From an uncultured Pseudogracilibacillus sp. (GTDB taxonomy: Bacteria > Bacillota > Bacilli > Bacillales > Amphibacillaceae), in contig CALJVC010000050.1 in the NCBI GenBank assembly GCA_937974845.1, forward strand, positions 6,332 to 70,331: a stretch of DNA of 64,000 bases, written 5' to 3'. The notes beneath the pieces are model-generated. The model made no database searches. It saw nothing but the letters and a program-made list of their open reading frames with translations, and had not been told where the DNA came from. The position numbers and the translations under genes are program-made. Position 1 is the first letter of the stretch; the number at the start of each line of letters is the position of its first letter. This document shows positions 8,388-16,102 of this stretch, in pieces.

Positions 8388-9218
8388 ATGTTACGATCTA
8401 TGTATTCTGGAATTTCAGGTTTAAGAAACTTTCAAACGAAGTTAGATGTCATTGGAAATAACATTGCTAACGTGAATACGTTCGGATATAAAAAAGGTCG
8501 AATTACTTTTAAAGATATGATTAGTCAACAAGTTCAAGGAGCAAGTTCTCCACAAGGTAACCGAGGAGGTACGAACCCTAGACAAGTCGGACTCGGTTCA
8601 CAAATAGGATCTATTGACACAATTCATACACCGGGTAGTTTACAGCCGACTTCCCGTCCTCTTGACTTAGCGATTTCAGGAGAGGGATTCTTTATTGTCA
8701 ATGATGGGCAGCTTTCTTATTATACGAGAGCGGGTAACTTCTATTTAGACCAGGATGGAAATTTAGTTAATGCCGACGGTCTATACGTACAAGGTTATGC
8801 GGCACAAAATGGTCAAGTAAATAGAGGAGCGATTACCAATTTACGAATCGCTTCTGAAGGAGAAAATGAAATAGAAAGCTTTGATATTTCACAAAGTGGA
8901 GAGATTACAGCTATTTATACGAATGGTAATCGGGAACTTTTAGGTCAAATCGCTATTGCGACCTTCAATAACGCTGAAGGATTAACGAAGGCTGGAGATA
9001 ACTTATATTTAGTTTCAAACAACTCTGGTGAAGCGAACATCGGCATTGCTGGGGAAGTTGGCGGAACGATTATCGGTGGAACATTAGAGATGTCTAACGT
9101 AGACTTAGCAGAAGAGTTTACAGAGATGATCGTAGCCCAAAGAGGTTTCCAGGCGAACACTCGGATTATTACTACGTCTGATGAAATTTTACAAGAACTC
9201 GTTAACTTAAAACGATAA
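8388..9218 (+). CDS. flgE: Flagellar hook protein FlgE (FlgG-like)
   Basis: This 276-residue protein opens with Met-Leu-Arg-Ser-Met-Tyr-Ser-Gly-Ile-Ser-Gly-Leu, the N-terminal D0 helix of rod/hook proteins. Asn-Asn-Ile-Ala-Asn-Val-Asn-Thr-Phe-Gly-Tyr-Lys follows. It ends in a D0 helix with Gln-Arg-Gly-Phe-Gln-Ala-Asn-Thr-Arg-Ile. Its size matches the short Bacillus hook protein, called FlgE in B. subtilis but often annotated FlgG because of sequence similarity. It polymerises into the hook. A gap of 78 bases separates it from the upstream gene. The Shine-Dalgarno is not ideal (AAAGGG about 12 bases away, or AGG closer). Confidence 0.93.
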   Translation: MLRSMYSGISGLRNFQTKLDVIGNNIANVNTFGYKKGRITFKDMISQQVQGASSPQGNRGGTNPRQVGLGSQIGSIDTIHTPGSLQPTSRPLDLAISGEGFFIVNDGQLSYYTRAGNFYLDQDGNLVNADGLYVQGYAAQNGQVNRGAITNLRIASEGENEIESFDISQSGEITAIYTNGNRELLGQIAIATFNNAEGLTKAGDNLYLVSNNSGEANIGIAGEVGGTIIGGTLEMSNVDLAEEFTEMIVAQRGFQANTRIITTSDEILQELVNLKR

Positions 9219-9233
9219 TAAGGTAAGGTGAGA

Positions 9234-9255
9234 GGGGATGCCTTGAGGCATCCCC
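9234..9255 (+). promoter_or_regulatory. Perfect hairpin between the swrD Shine-Dalgarno and start codon
   Basis: GGGGATGCC (9234-9242) pairs perfectly with GGCATCCCC (9247-9255) around a TTGA loop. The only Shine-Dalgarno-like sequence for swrD, AGGTGA at 9226-9231, lies on the 5' side, and ATG 9263 on the 3' side. Folding removes 22 bases and brings the two to about 9 bases apart. No U-run follows, so it is not an intrinsic terminator. The hairpin also holds ATG-CCT-TGA (9238-9246), a two-codon ORF placed 6 bases after AGGTGA. A translation-control role is inference. Confidence 0.7.
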
Positions 9256-9262
9256 GCATAAA

Positions 9263-9466
9263 ATGATTAAATTACAAAGATTAAACGGTGATGAATTTTA
9301 CATCAATGCTTTGTATATAGAGCAAGTTCAGTCCCATCCAGATACGACAATTACTTTAACGAATGGTAAGAAAATTGTTGTAAAGACTTCGGAAGAGGAA
9401 GTTATTGAAAAAATTAATACATATTTTAAATCAATAGGTTTAATGGGAACTCATGAAAGCAAGTAG
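9263..9466 (+). CDS. swrD: Swarming motility protein SwrD (FlbD family)
   Basis: This 67-residue protein begins Met-Ile-Lys-Leu-Gln-Arg-Leu-Asn-Gly and contains Gln-Ser-His-Pro-Asp-Thr-Thr-Ile-Thr-Leu-Thr-Asn-Gly-Lys-Lys, typical of the FlbD/SwrD family. In B. subtilis SwrD (YlzI) raises flagellar power and is needed for swarming; it lies between flgE and fliL as here. ATG 9263 is the only start that keeps the conserved N terminus: the upstream frame has no start codon before a TAA at 9224. The Shine-Dalgarno is about 31 bases away across a hairpin. Confidence 0.93.
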   Translation: MIKLQRLNGDEFYINALYIEQVQSHPDTTITLTNGKKIVVKTSEEEVIEKINTYFKSIGLMGTHESK

Positions 9467-9475
9467 GTGAAATCA

Positions 9476-9898
9476 TTGTCGAGAGCTTTAAGTACTTTTC
9501 TTATATCTTTTAGTGCATTGATTGTTTTAGGAGCAGTTGGTTTAGGAATATATTTTTTTGTTGGTAAAGATGAATCGGCCGATGATGGTGAACAGTCGAT
9601 CGATGACATGAACGAATACTCATATGAAACAAGTGAAATAACGACGGACTTAAAAGATGGTAAGTTCGTTCGTATACAGTTTCAAATCATTGCCGATAAC
9701 AAAAAAGCAGCAAAAGAATTAGAAAAGAGAAACTTCCAAATAGAAAATATATTAATTAAGGAACTTTCTTTAATGAATGAGGAAGACTTTACCTCGGGCT
9801 TAACGGAAGTTGAGGAAAAATTACAAGAAAACATCAATGAAGTAATGAACGATGGAGAAATTACTGACGTATATACGATAAAGAAAATCTTACAATAA
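9476..9898 (+). CDS. fliL: Flagellar basal body-associated protein FliL
   Basis: I start this at TTG 9476, 5 bases after AGGTGA (9465-9470), giving 140 residues. A GTG at 9467 in frame lies inside that Shine-Dalgarno. An N-terminal transmembrane helix (about residues 5-27) is followed by an acidic linker and the FliL domain with Phe-Val-Arg-Ile-Gln-Phe-Gln-Ile. FliL is an inner-membrane protein around the stator that supports torque. It follows swrD directly and precedes fliM, as in B. subtilis. Confidence 0.92.
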   Translation: MSRALSTFLISFSALIVLGAVGLGIYFFVGKDESADDGEQSIDDMNEYSYETSEITTDLKDGKFVRIQFQIIADNKKAAKELEKRNFQIENILIKELSLMNEEDFTSGLTEVEEKLQENINEVMNDGEITDVYTIKKILQ

Positions 9899-9931
9899 TC
9901 GTAGTGGACTCCATGGTGGAGGTGACTGTAT

Positions 9932-10930
9932 TTGTCTGAGGAGATTTTATCCCAACATGAAATCGACGCACTCCTTTCGGCCATTTCATCTGGTGAGATG
10001 GATGCAGAGGAACTAAAAAAAGAAGATGAGGAAAAGAAAGTACGGGTCTATGACTTTAAGCGTGCCTTACGATTTTCAAAGGATCAAATCCGTAGCCTTT
10101 ATCGAGTTCATGAAAATTACGCTCGTTTACTAACGACATTTTTTTCAGCTCAGTTGCGGACGTATGTAAATATTTCTGTAGCCAGTGTAGACCAAATTCC
10201 TTATGAAGAGTTCATTCGTTCAATACCGAATGTGACGATTTTAAACGTTTATAGCGTTGAACCTTTAGAAGGCAGGATTATTTTAGAAGTGAACCCTAAT
10301 ATCGCCTATTCCATGATGGATCGTCAATTAGGTGGCCAGGGCTATGGAGAGCATTCGGTTTCAAACTTAACAGAGATAGAAACGTTACTCATTTCACAGC
10401 TTTTTGAGCGTTCTATTCCAAACTTACAGGAAGCTTGGAGCTCAATTATCGATATCGATCCGGTACTAGAAGAGTTTGAGGTTAATCCACAATTTTTACA
10501 GCTAGTATCGCCGAATGAGACGGTCGTTGTTGTCTCGATGAATACGAAGATCGGAGACGTAAGTGGAATGATGAATATATGTATTCCCCACATCGTCTTA
10601 GAGCCTATTGTACCAAAATTGACAGCACACTATTGGATGCAGACAGGAACGAAGGAAAGGGATCCAGAAACATATTCCACCTTATCCAAGCTCGTTCACG
10701 ATGTAGATGTGTCTGTCGTGGCACTTTTAGGTAAAGCACAAATTACCTTAAAGGATCTCTTATTTTTAAAGCCAGGGGATGTAATAGGTCTGAATCAACC
10801 GATAGACGAACCTTTAGATTTAGAAGTGAATAATGAGCCGAAAATGAAGGTTCAAGTGGGGAGAAAACATAAGAAACTTGCTGTGCAAGTTTTGGAAAAA
10901 ATAAAGGGGGGAACAGCCGATGACGGATGA
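9932..10930 (+). CDS. fliM: Flagellar motor switch protein FliM
   Basis: This 332-residue protein begins with the CheY-binding segment Leu-Ser-Gln-His-Glu-Ile-Asp-Ala-Leu-Leu-Ser. It continues with the middle CheC-like domain (about 45-235; Met-Asp-Arg-Gln-Leu-Gly-Gly) and ends with a SpoA/FliN-like domain (about 250-325). FliM is the C-ring subunit that receives phospho-CheY and changes rotation bias. TTG 9932 has GGAGGTGA upstream. The 3' end overlaps fliY by 11 bases. Confidence 0.97.
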   Translation: MSEEILSQHEIDALLSAISSGEMDAEELKKEDEEKKVRVYDFKRALRFSKDQIRSLYRVHENYARLLTTFFSAQLRTYVNISVASVDQIPYEEFIRSIPNVTILNVYSVEPLEGRIILEVNPNIAYSMMDRQLGGQGYGEHSVSNLTEIETLLISQLFERSIPNLQEAWSSIIDIDPVLEEFEVNPQFLQLVSPNETVVVVSMNTKIGDVSGMMNICIPHIVLEPIVPKLTAHYWMQTGTKERDPETYSTLSKLVHDVDVSVVALLGKAQITLKDLLFLKPGDVIGLNQPIDEPLDLEVNNEPKMKVQVGRKHKKLAVQVLEKIKGGTADDG

Positions 10931-12170
10931 TAACATGTTATCACAAGAAGAAATCAATGCACTATTAAACGTGGCAAAGGAAGAAGAAAATGACAATGTA
11001 GATGAAGAAGCGGAAAAGAAGGAAGAAGAAGCAACGGATGGAGTAGAAGTAATCGACGATGTAGAAGGCTATTATTTATCAGATTTAGAAAAAGATGCTT
11101 TAGGCGAGATTGGTAATATATCTTTAGGGAGTTCTGCTACAACTTTATCGACCATTTTAAATCAAAAAGTAGAAATTACAACCCCAAGTGTTTCTGTTGT
11201 GAAAAAAACCGGGTTAAAAGAGGAGTTCCCTTATGAACACGTTAAATTACAAGTGAACTATATGGATGGCTTTTCAGGTGAAAACATCTTCCTTATGAAG
11301 GCGGAAGACGCAGCAATTATTTCAGATATAATGCTAGGAGGAGATGGGACTAATCCTAGCGAAGTGTTAACAGAAATAGAGCTAAGTGCCGTCCAAGAGG
11401 CAATGAATCAAATGATGGGTTCCTCTGCGACAAGTATGTCGACGGTCTTTAATAAGAAAGTAGATATATCACCTCCTTCGGTCGATTATGAAGATATCGA
11501 TAAGCTAGAAGAGGTTTCTGAAAAACTTGATATGGAAGATGTCTTCGTAAGAATTATGTTTAATCTAAGAGTGGGCGAACTGATTGATTCAAATATTATG
11601 CAGTTAATCCCATTACCCTTTGCAAAACAGTTAGTTAAAGATTTATTAGAATCATCAGAGTCCGCTGCGACAACAGCTTCTGCAATTGCTTCTTTGGAGG
11701 AAGAAACGATGAAGGAACAAGTAAAGCCAACAGCGCAAACAGAGGAAAGAGCGCAGCCTGAGTCGGTATCGTCGATGACAAAAGACACAATCTCTACACC
11801 GCCTCCGTCTGCAGCACCTCAACATTTAGGGCAAGCGGTAGATCCGGAAGCTTCAGTACAAGCAGCGGAATTTTCAGAACTAGAACAGATTGATTTACCA
11901 GAAAAACCAAAACAAAATCTTGATTTATTACTAGATATCCCGTTACAAGTTACGGTAGAATTAGGACGTACTAAGCAAAAATTAGAGGAAATTTTAGAGC
12001 TCGACGCCGGCTCTATTGTAGAACTTGATAAACTTGCTGGTGAACCGGTCGATGTACTCGTCAACAGTAAACTTATTGCAAAAGGTGAAGTAGTTGTAAT
12101 TGATGAAAACTTTGGAGTAAGAATAACAGATATTATTAGTCAAAAAGAACGATTAACGAATTTAAATTAA
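10920..12170 (+). CDS. fliY: Flagellar motor switch phosphatase FliY
   Basis: This 416-residue protein starts with a FliM-like CheY-binding segment (Met-Leu-Ser-Gln-Glu-Glu-Ile-Asn-Ala-Leu-Leu). It carries two CheC-type phosphatase helices, each with a Glu...Asn/Met arrangement (Leu-Gly-Glu-Ile-Gly-Asn-Ile and Val-Gln-Glu-Ala-Met-Asn-Gln). A Pro/Ser/Glu-rich linker (about 255-315) leads to a C-terminal SpoA/FliN domain. In Bacilli FliY replaces FliN in the switch and dephosphorylates CheY-P at the motor. ATG 10920 lies inside the end of fliM after AAGGGGGG. Confidence 0.97.
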   Translation: MTDDNMLSQEEINALLNVAKEEENDNVDEEAEKKEEEATDGVEVIDDVEGYYLSDLEKDALGEIGNISLGSSATTLSTILNQKVEITTPSVSVVKKTGLKEEFPYEHVKLQVNYMDGFSGENIFLMKAEDAAIISDIMLGGDGTNPSEVLTEIELSAVQEAMNQMMGSSATSMSTVFNKKVDISPPSVDYEDIDKLEEVSEKLDMEDVFVRIMFNLRVGELIDSNIMQLIPLPFAKQLVKDLLESSESAATTASAIASLEEETMKEQVKPTAQTEERAQPESVSSMTKDTISTPPPSAAPQHLGQAVDPEASVQAAEFSELEQIDLPEKPKQNLDLLLDIPLQVTVELGRTKQKLEEILELDAGSIVELDKLAGEPVDVLVNSKLIAKGEVVVIDENFGVRITDIISQKERLTNLN

Positions 12171-12196
12171 GAAAAATTTATTGAGGTGATTAAATA

Positions 12197-12559
12197 ATGT
12201 CAAAGACAGTTTTAATCGTTGATGATGCAGCCTTTATGCGCATGATGATCAAGGATATTCTGGAAAAAAACGGTTATGAAGTAGTTGGCGAAGCAGAGAA
12301 CGGAAATATCGCTGTAGAAAAGTATAAGGAGTTGGAGCCGGATTTAGTTACAATGGATATTACGATGCCTGAAAAGGACGGGATTACGGCCTTAAAAGAA
12401 ATTAAAGCCTATGATGCCGATGCGACGGTGATTATGTGTTCTGCTATGGGACAACAGGCGATGGTTATCGATGCCATTCAAGCAGGTGCCAAGGACTTTA
12501 TCGTAAAACCTTTCCAGGCAGATCGAGTCATTGAGGCGGTATCTAAAGCTTTATCATAA
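12197..12559 (+). CDS. cheY: Chemotaxis response regulator CheY
   Basis: This is a 120-residue single-domain receiver. Asp9 and Asp10 form the acidic pocket, Asp54 (Thr-Met-Asp-Ile-Thr-Met-Pro) is the phosphorylation site, and Lys104 (Phe-Ile-Val-Lys-Pro-Phe) completes the active site. It closely resembles B. subtilis CheY. CheA phosphorylates it, and in Bacillus CheY-P binding to FliM promotes counter-clockwise rotation; FliY and CheC dephosphorylate it. It sits between fliY and fliO. It is a useful contrast to the degenerate receiver of CheB in the same operon. Confidence 0.98.
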   Translation: MSKTVLIVDDAAFMRMMIKDILEKNGYEVVGEAENGNIAVEKYKELEPDLVTMDITMPEKDGITALKEIKAYDADATVIMCSAMGQQAMVIDAIQAGAKDFIVKPFQADRVIEAVSKALS

Positions 12560-12572
12560 AGTAGGATGGACT

Positions 12573-13229
12573 ATGAGAGGAAACGTAAATAAACCTTATA
12601 TTATTGCTTTTGCCTTTATCTGTATGTTCTTGATACAGATATCTACGGTTTACGCTGAAGAAACGAATGTTCTCGATTGTCTCGAACAAGGCGAAGATTG
12701 TGAGGAAGAAGTTGTTCGTGGCGAGAATGAGGAGGCTGAACAATCTGCTGAAGAAATAGTAGGCAGTCAGACTTTTAATGCCGGGAGCCTATTTTTTAAT
12801 ATTGTGAAAATGCTCGTGGCCTTGTTTCTTATTTTAGCACTTATTTATCTTATCGTACTCTTCTTACGTCGACGACATACGTTTTTAGAACAACAGGATG
12901 TTATTAAAAATTTAGGCGGAATCAGTTTAGGCCAAAATAAATCCATCCAACTTATTCGGATAGGTTCTAGAGTATATGTTGTAGGCGTCGGCGATCATGT
13001 CGATTTAATGTTCGAAATAACTGACGAAGAGATACTTGAAAAGTTGTTTACAGAAGAGATGGAGACGAACGACGCACCTTTTTTAGAGCAGTTTTTTCAA
13101 AAAGCTTCAAACTCACAGGAAGCAACGAACAATTTTATGCAACAGCTGAAAAGTGAGTTAAGTAGGTTGCAAAAAAACCGCCAAGAGCTTATGACAAAAT
13201 CGACGAAGAAGGATGATGAACATGAATGA
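12573..13229 (+). CDS. fliO: Flagellar biosynthetic protein FliO (FliZ of Bacillus)
   Basis: From ATG 12573 (AGGATGG upstream) the product is 218 residues with a signal peptide ending around Thr-Val-Tyr-Ala-Glu-Glu and a short acidic extracellular part. A transmembrane helix (about 80-105, followed by Arg-Arg-Arg) and a cytoplasmic FliO domain with Leu-Gly-Gly-Ile-Ser-Leu-Gly-Gln-Asn-Lys-Ser follow. FliO assists assembly of the FliP export-gate ring. B. subtilis calls this gene fliZ (not related to enterobacterial FliZ). It lies between cheY and fliP. Starts further upstream run into cheY. Confidence 0.9.
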   Translation: MRGNVNKPYIIAFAFICMFLIQISTVYAEETNVLDCLEQGEDCEEEVVRGENEEAEQSAEEIVGSQTFNAGSLFFNIVKMLVALFLILALIYLIVLFLRRRHTFLEQQDVIKNLGGISLGQNKSIQLIRIGSRVYVVGVGDHVDLMFEITDEEILEKLFTEEMETNDAPFLEQFFQKASNSQEATNNFMQQLKSELSRLQKNRQELMTKSTKKDDEHE

Positions 13230-13887
13230 TTTTATCGATATATTTTCAAGTTCAGACCCTTCGTCTATCTCTACTTCTGTTCGTTTAATTATTTTGCTAA
13301 CGATTTTGTCTATAGCTCCAGGGATATTAATACTCATGACGAGTTTTACAAGAATTGTCGTTGTTTTATCCTTTGTGCGTACGTCGCTTGCTACGCAACA
13401 GATGCCTCCGAACCAAGTATTAGTTGGGCTCGCCTTGTTTCTTACGTTTTTTATCATGGCTCCGACCTTTCAAGAGGTCTATGATGAAGCCTTACAACCG
13501 CTATTCGAGGAAGAAATTACATTAAATGAAGCCTACGATGCAGCGAGTGTACCTATTAAGGAATTTATGGCAAAGCATACGAGGCAGAAGGATCTTGCCT
13601 TATTTTTAGATTATGCCGATAAGGAAAGGCCGGAAACCGTTCAAGATATTCCTTTATCGGCTTTAATTCCAGCCTTCGCCATTAGTGAGTTAAAGACGGC
13701 CTTTCAAATGGGCTTTATGATTTTTATTCCGTTCCTAATTATCGACATGGCAGTAGCGAGCATACTAATGTCGATGGGGATGATGATGTTACCGCCGGTA
13801 ATGATTTCCTTGCCCTTTAAAATTTTGCTTTTCGTGCTCGTCGATGGATGGTATTTAATTATTCATTCTCTACTGCAAGGATATTGA
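13222..13887 (+). CDS. fliP: Flagellar export gate protein FliP
   Basis: I use ATG 13222 (Met-Asn-Asp-Phe-Ile-Asp-Ile-Phe-Ser-Ser), which matches the Bacillus N terminus; two ATGs at 13213 and 13216 are also in frame. The 221-residue protein has four hydrophobic segments and the FliP signatures Ser-Phe-Thr-Arg-Ile-Val-Val-Val-Leu-Ser-Phe and Phe-Met-Ile-Phe-Ile-Pro-Phe-Leu. It forms the core of the type III export channel with FliQ and FliR. It overlaps fliO by 8 bases. Confidence 0.96.
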   Translation: MNDFIDIFSSSDPSSISTSVRLIILLTILSIAPGILILMTSFTRIVVVLSFVRTSLATQQMPPNQVLVGLALFLTFFIMAPTFQEVYDEALQPLFEEEITLNEAYDAASVPIKEFMAKHTRQKDLALFLDYADKERPETVQDIPLSALIPAFAISELKTAFQMGFMIFIPFLIIDMAVASILMSMGMMMLPPVMISLPFKILLFVLVDGWYLIIHSLLQGY

Positions 13888-13917
13888 TGAACTGTAATAG
13901 AAAAAGGTGTGACGACG

Positions 13918-14187
13918 ATGAGTCAAGAATTTGTATTATCATTAGCTGAACAAGGAATCATGACAATATTACTCGTTGCTGGACCGGTACTAATCCTAGC
14001 TTTAGCTGTCGGTTTATTAGTGAGTATTTTCCAAGCAACGACCCAAATCCAGGAACAAACTTTAGCTTTTATTCCGAAGATTATAGCTGTCTTGTTAGGT
14101 ATAGTGTTTTTTGGCTCTTGGATGTTAACTCATCTCGTCGAATTCACCACATCACTTTATGAAAATTTAAGTCAGTTTGTAGGATAG
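13918..14187 (+). CDS. fliQ: Flagellar export gate protein FliQ
   Basis: This 89-residue protein from ATG 13918 (AAAAAGGTG upstream) has two transmembrane helices and the conserved Phe-Gln-Ala-Thr-Thr-Gln-Ile-Gln-Glu-Gln-Thr-Leu. FliQ packs around the FliP/FliR core of the export gate. An in-frame GTG at 13909 lies within the Shine-Dalgarno and is less likely. It is followed 3 bases later by fliR. Confidence 0.96.
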   Translation: MSQEFVLSLAEQGIMTILLVAGPVLILALAVGLLVSIFQATTQIQEQTLAFIPKIIAVLLGIVFFGSWMLTHLVEFTTSLYENLSQFVG

Positions 14188-14190
14188 AAA

Positions 14191-14967
14191 ATGATTGAAC
14201 TAATCGATTTAACACTTTTACCGACCTTTTTGTTGATGTTCGCTCGTTTGTTAGCCTTTATAATGACTTTACCGGTCTTTTCCTATCGAACGATCCCGAC
14301 ACCTTATCGGCTTGGCCTTGCTTTTTTCTTAAGCTTGTTAGCTATCAGCCATATCGAGACAGATCTTTCAAGTATAGATACCCATTTTCTTCTTTTACTG
14401 ATTAAAGAAGTACTAGTCGGTTTAATGATTGGCTTTATTAGTTATCTCGTATTATCTGTCGTACAGATTGCTGGAGGTTTTATCGACTTCCAGATGGGAT
14501 TTGCTATTGCCAACGTTATTGACCCACAAACCGGAGCCCAAAGCCCGTTAATCGGTCAATACTTTTATATGATTGCTATTTTGTTTTTACTAGCTGTCGA
14601 TGGGCATCATATCCTGATTAATGGTATGATCCATAGCTTTCAGGTCATTCCTCTGGAATCTTTTTTTAAGATTGAGGGGAATTTTGCAGAGTTTATCCTC
14701 GTGACCTTTAATCGCTTATTTATCATTGCTTTTCAAATGGCCTTGCCTTTGGTTGGGAGCCTCTTTTTAGTTGATGTGGCTTTAGGTATTATTGCACGTA
14801 CTGTACCACAACTTAACGTTTTTGTCGTTGGGTTGCCTTTGAAGATAACCGTTAGTTTTACAGTACTTTTCTTTTTCATGGCCATGTATATCGGCTTAAC
14901 GAAGTTGTTATTTCAAAGTTTGTTTAACATTATGAACGAATTGATGCTCATTCTCGGAGGTGGTTAA
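14191..14967 (+). CDS. fliR: Flagellar export gate protein FliR
   Basis: This 258-residue polytopic membrane protein has about six hydrophobic segments and the FliR features Phe-Gln-Met-Gly-Phe-Ala-Ile-Ala-Asn-Val-Ile-Asp-Pro and Leu-Asn-Val-Phe-Val-Val-Gly-Leu-Pro. FliR completes the helical FliPQR gate and recruits FlhB. The spacing between fliQ and fliR is 3 bases, and AGGAT precedes ATG 14191. The following flhB starts 2 bases after the fliR stop. Confidence 0.96.
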   Translation: MIELIDLTLLPTFLLMFARLLAFIMTLPVFSYRTIPTPYRLGLAFFLSLLAISHIETDLSSIDTHFLLLLIKEVLVGLMIGFISYLVLSVVQIAGGFIDFQMGFAIANVIDPQTGAQSPLIGQYFYMIAILFLLAVDGHHILINGMIHSFQVIPLESFFKIEGNFAEFILVTFNRLFIIAFQMALPLVGSLFLVDVALGIIARTVPQLNVFVVGLPLKITVSFTVLFFFMAMYIGLTKLLFQSLFNIMNELMLILGGG

Positions 14968-14969
14968 GC

Positions 14970-16058
14970 TTGAAGACCTTACGTTTAGATTTGCAATTTT
15001 TCGCAGGAGAAAAAACAGAGAAAGCTACACCGAAAAAACGAGAAGATGAGCGAAAAAAAGGTAGGGTAGCAAAGAGTCAAGATGTCAACACAGCCTTGAT
15101 CTTACTTTTTTCTTTCATCGTCTTGGCTGCCTTCGGTTCTTTTATGGCTAACCATATGAAGAGCATATATACAGAAGTGTTTACTAATTTTATCCACTGG
15201 GAAGTAACCTTAGAATCGGTACGATTAATCTTTTTAGAGTTACTTTCCACTTTCTTTTATATTATAGGACCTATAATGGTCGTTTCTTTTATTATTTCGA
15301 TTGCAGCTAACTTGCTACAGATAGGATTTCTCTTTACGACAGAACCATTAAAATTCGACCTAAAGAAAATCGATCCTATCAAGGGAGCAAAGCGAATTTT
15401 CTCTGTACGGGCCCTCGTTGAGTTACTGAAGTCCTTTTTAAAAATCTCTTTTATAGGAGCTATTACTTTCTTTGTAATTTGGTTCTATAAAGATGATATT
15501 TTAATGTTAGGCTTTAAAAAGCCAGAGTCAGCCGTGAGTTTTTTCGGTCAAGTAACAATTGTGATGGGGATTGCTGCAACGATAGCACTGATAATTTTAG
15601 CAGTGCTTGACTATTTGTACCAACGTTATGATTATGAAAAAAATATTCGTATGTCTAAACAGGACATCAAGGACGAATATAAAAATATCGAAGGTGATCC
15701 ATTAATTAAATCTAAAATCCGCGAACAACAGCGACAAATTGCGATGCGTCGAATGATGGAAGAGATTCCTGATGCGGATGTAGTTATCACTAACCCAACC
15801 CATTTCGCTGTGGCAATTAAATATGACGAGTCCATAGCAGACGCACCGGTTGTCGTTGCCAAGGGGAAGGATGCGATCGCTTTGAAAATAATTGAAGAAG
15901 CGAAGAAGCATGATGTCATGACGGTTGAGAACAAACCCTTGGCCCGAGCCTTATATCGAGAAGTTGAAATCGATGAACCGATTCCAGAAGAGTTTTTCCA
16001 GGCTGTCGCTGAAGTTTTAGCCTATGTCTATGCTTTAGAAAAGCGGACTGTGGTATAA
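14970..16058 (+). CDS. flhB: Flagellar export switch protein FlhB
   Basis: This 362-residue protein has a basic cytoplasmic N terminus (Lys-Thr-Glu-Lys-Ala-Thr-Pro-Lys-Lys), four transmembrane helices and a cytoplasmic C domain. The self-cleavage site Asn-Pro-Thr-His is at residues 275-278, intact. FlhB gates export and switches specificity from rod/hook to filament substrates after the FliK signal. TTG 14970 is chosen because GGAGGTGG lies about 6 bases upstream. Confidence 0.97.
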   Translation: MKTLRLDLQFFAGEKTEKATPKKREDERKKGRVAKSQDVNTALILLFSFIVLAAFGSFMANHMKSIYTEVFTNFIHWEVTLESVRLIFLELLSTFFYIIGPIMVVSFIISIAANLLQIGFLFTTEPLKFDLKKIDPIKGAKRIFSVRALVELLKSFLKISFIGAITFFVIWFYKDDILMLGFKKPESAVSFFGQVTIVMGIAATIALIILAVLDYLYQRYDYEKNIRMSKQDIKDEYKNIEGDPLIKSKIREQQRQIAMRRMMEEIPDADVVITNPTHFAVAIKYDESIADAPVVVAKGKDAIALKIIEEAKKHDVMTVENKPLARALYREVEIDEPIPEEFFQAVAEVLAYVYALEKRTVV

Positions 16059-16102
16059 AGAAGGTATTTTCGAAATAAAGGTTTTAAGTTAGGGGAAGAA
16101 TA

